Source: an uncultured Lachnospiraceae bacterium (GTDB lineage: Bacteria > Bacillota > Clostridia > Lachnospirales > Lachnospiraceae). From it: 32,722 nt of DNA. The stretch is from the NCBI GenBank assembly GCA_902801515.1, contig CADCII010000035.1, forward strand, positions 1 through 32,722, written 5' to 3'. The translations under genes were made by a program, and so were the position numbers. Positions 32,676 to 32,722 of this stretch are shown here, one piece after another. The notes under the pieces were generated by a model that was not told the origin of the DNA, did not search any database, and was given only the letters and a program-made list of their open reading frames with translations. Each line of letters opens with the position of its first letter. The stretch's first letter is position 1.

Positions 32676-32722
32676 CACCACTCGGTAAAATTTAAGTTAC
32701 CACACAAAAACAAACCGAGGAG

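Overview
The window looks like chromosome from a gut-type Firmicute, most likely family Lachnospiraceae (Clostridia). The grounds are the gene order response regulator / sensor kinase / BaiN-type flavoprotein / cmk / ispH / S1, the very close ispH-S1 link (fused into one protein in many Clostridia), strong AGGAGG-type ribosome sites, and the NusG-domain-II / Gx transporter / ApbE trio. The family call is inference. All recognisable complete genes lie on the minus strand; the only plus-strand coding candidate is a 34-codon gene end at the left edge.

Layout from right to left, which is the direction of transcription. (1) 32547-30060: ABCG-type exporter of two genes, the ATPase carrying a membrane domain at its N-terminus. 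(2) 29906-28525: an NCS2 purine permease broken by one missing base in a G run. (3) 28256-24968: a MacB/FtsX-type ABC pair behind a promoter full of GTTAG/CTAAC repeats, closed by a good terminator. (4) 24707-21891: two different MATE exporters in tandem behind a TTGACA promoter. (5) 21789-18888: homoserine dehydrogenase and cofactor-independent phosphoglycerate mutase. (6) 18729-16717: NusG-domain-II protein, Gx transporter and ApbE, preceded by a compact inverted-repeat-rich leader. (7) 16574-15204: secreted HtrA protease. (8) 15058-14183: smpB followed by tmRNA (ssrA), i.e. the whole trans-translation pair; the tmRNA promoter has a perfect palindrome in its spacer. (9) 14014-10280: a 1244-residue secreted FecR-domain repeat protein. 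(10) 10086-3560: response regulator, histidine kinase, disrupted BaiN-type flavoprotein, cytidylate kinase, IspH and a four-domain S1 protein, tightly packed with several stop/start overlaps and closed by a strong terminator. (11) 3125-128: DeoR-family regulator with its own terminator, a decayed RpiB/LacA-type sugar-phosphate isomerase remnant with intact ribosome site, and a GH2 glycosidase: the relic of a sugar-use locus.

Three coding regions are broken (isomerase remnant, BaiN-type flavoprotein, NCS2 permease). The permease break is one base in a homopolymer and could be a sequencing error. The isomerase remnant (frameshift plus missing C-terminus) and the flavoprotein (about 25-35 residues missing at a hairpin) look more like real decay. 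No CRISPR array, tRNA, rRNA, insertion sequence or phage gene was seen. The best leads for something new are the NusG2/Gx/ApbE unit with its structured leader, the palindrome inside the tmRNA promoter, the ispH/S1 minus-one overlap, the membrane-domain/ABCG fusion, and the large FecR repeat protein.
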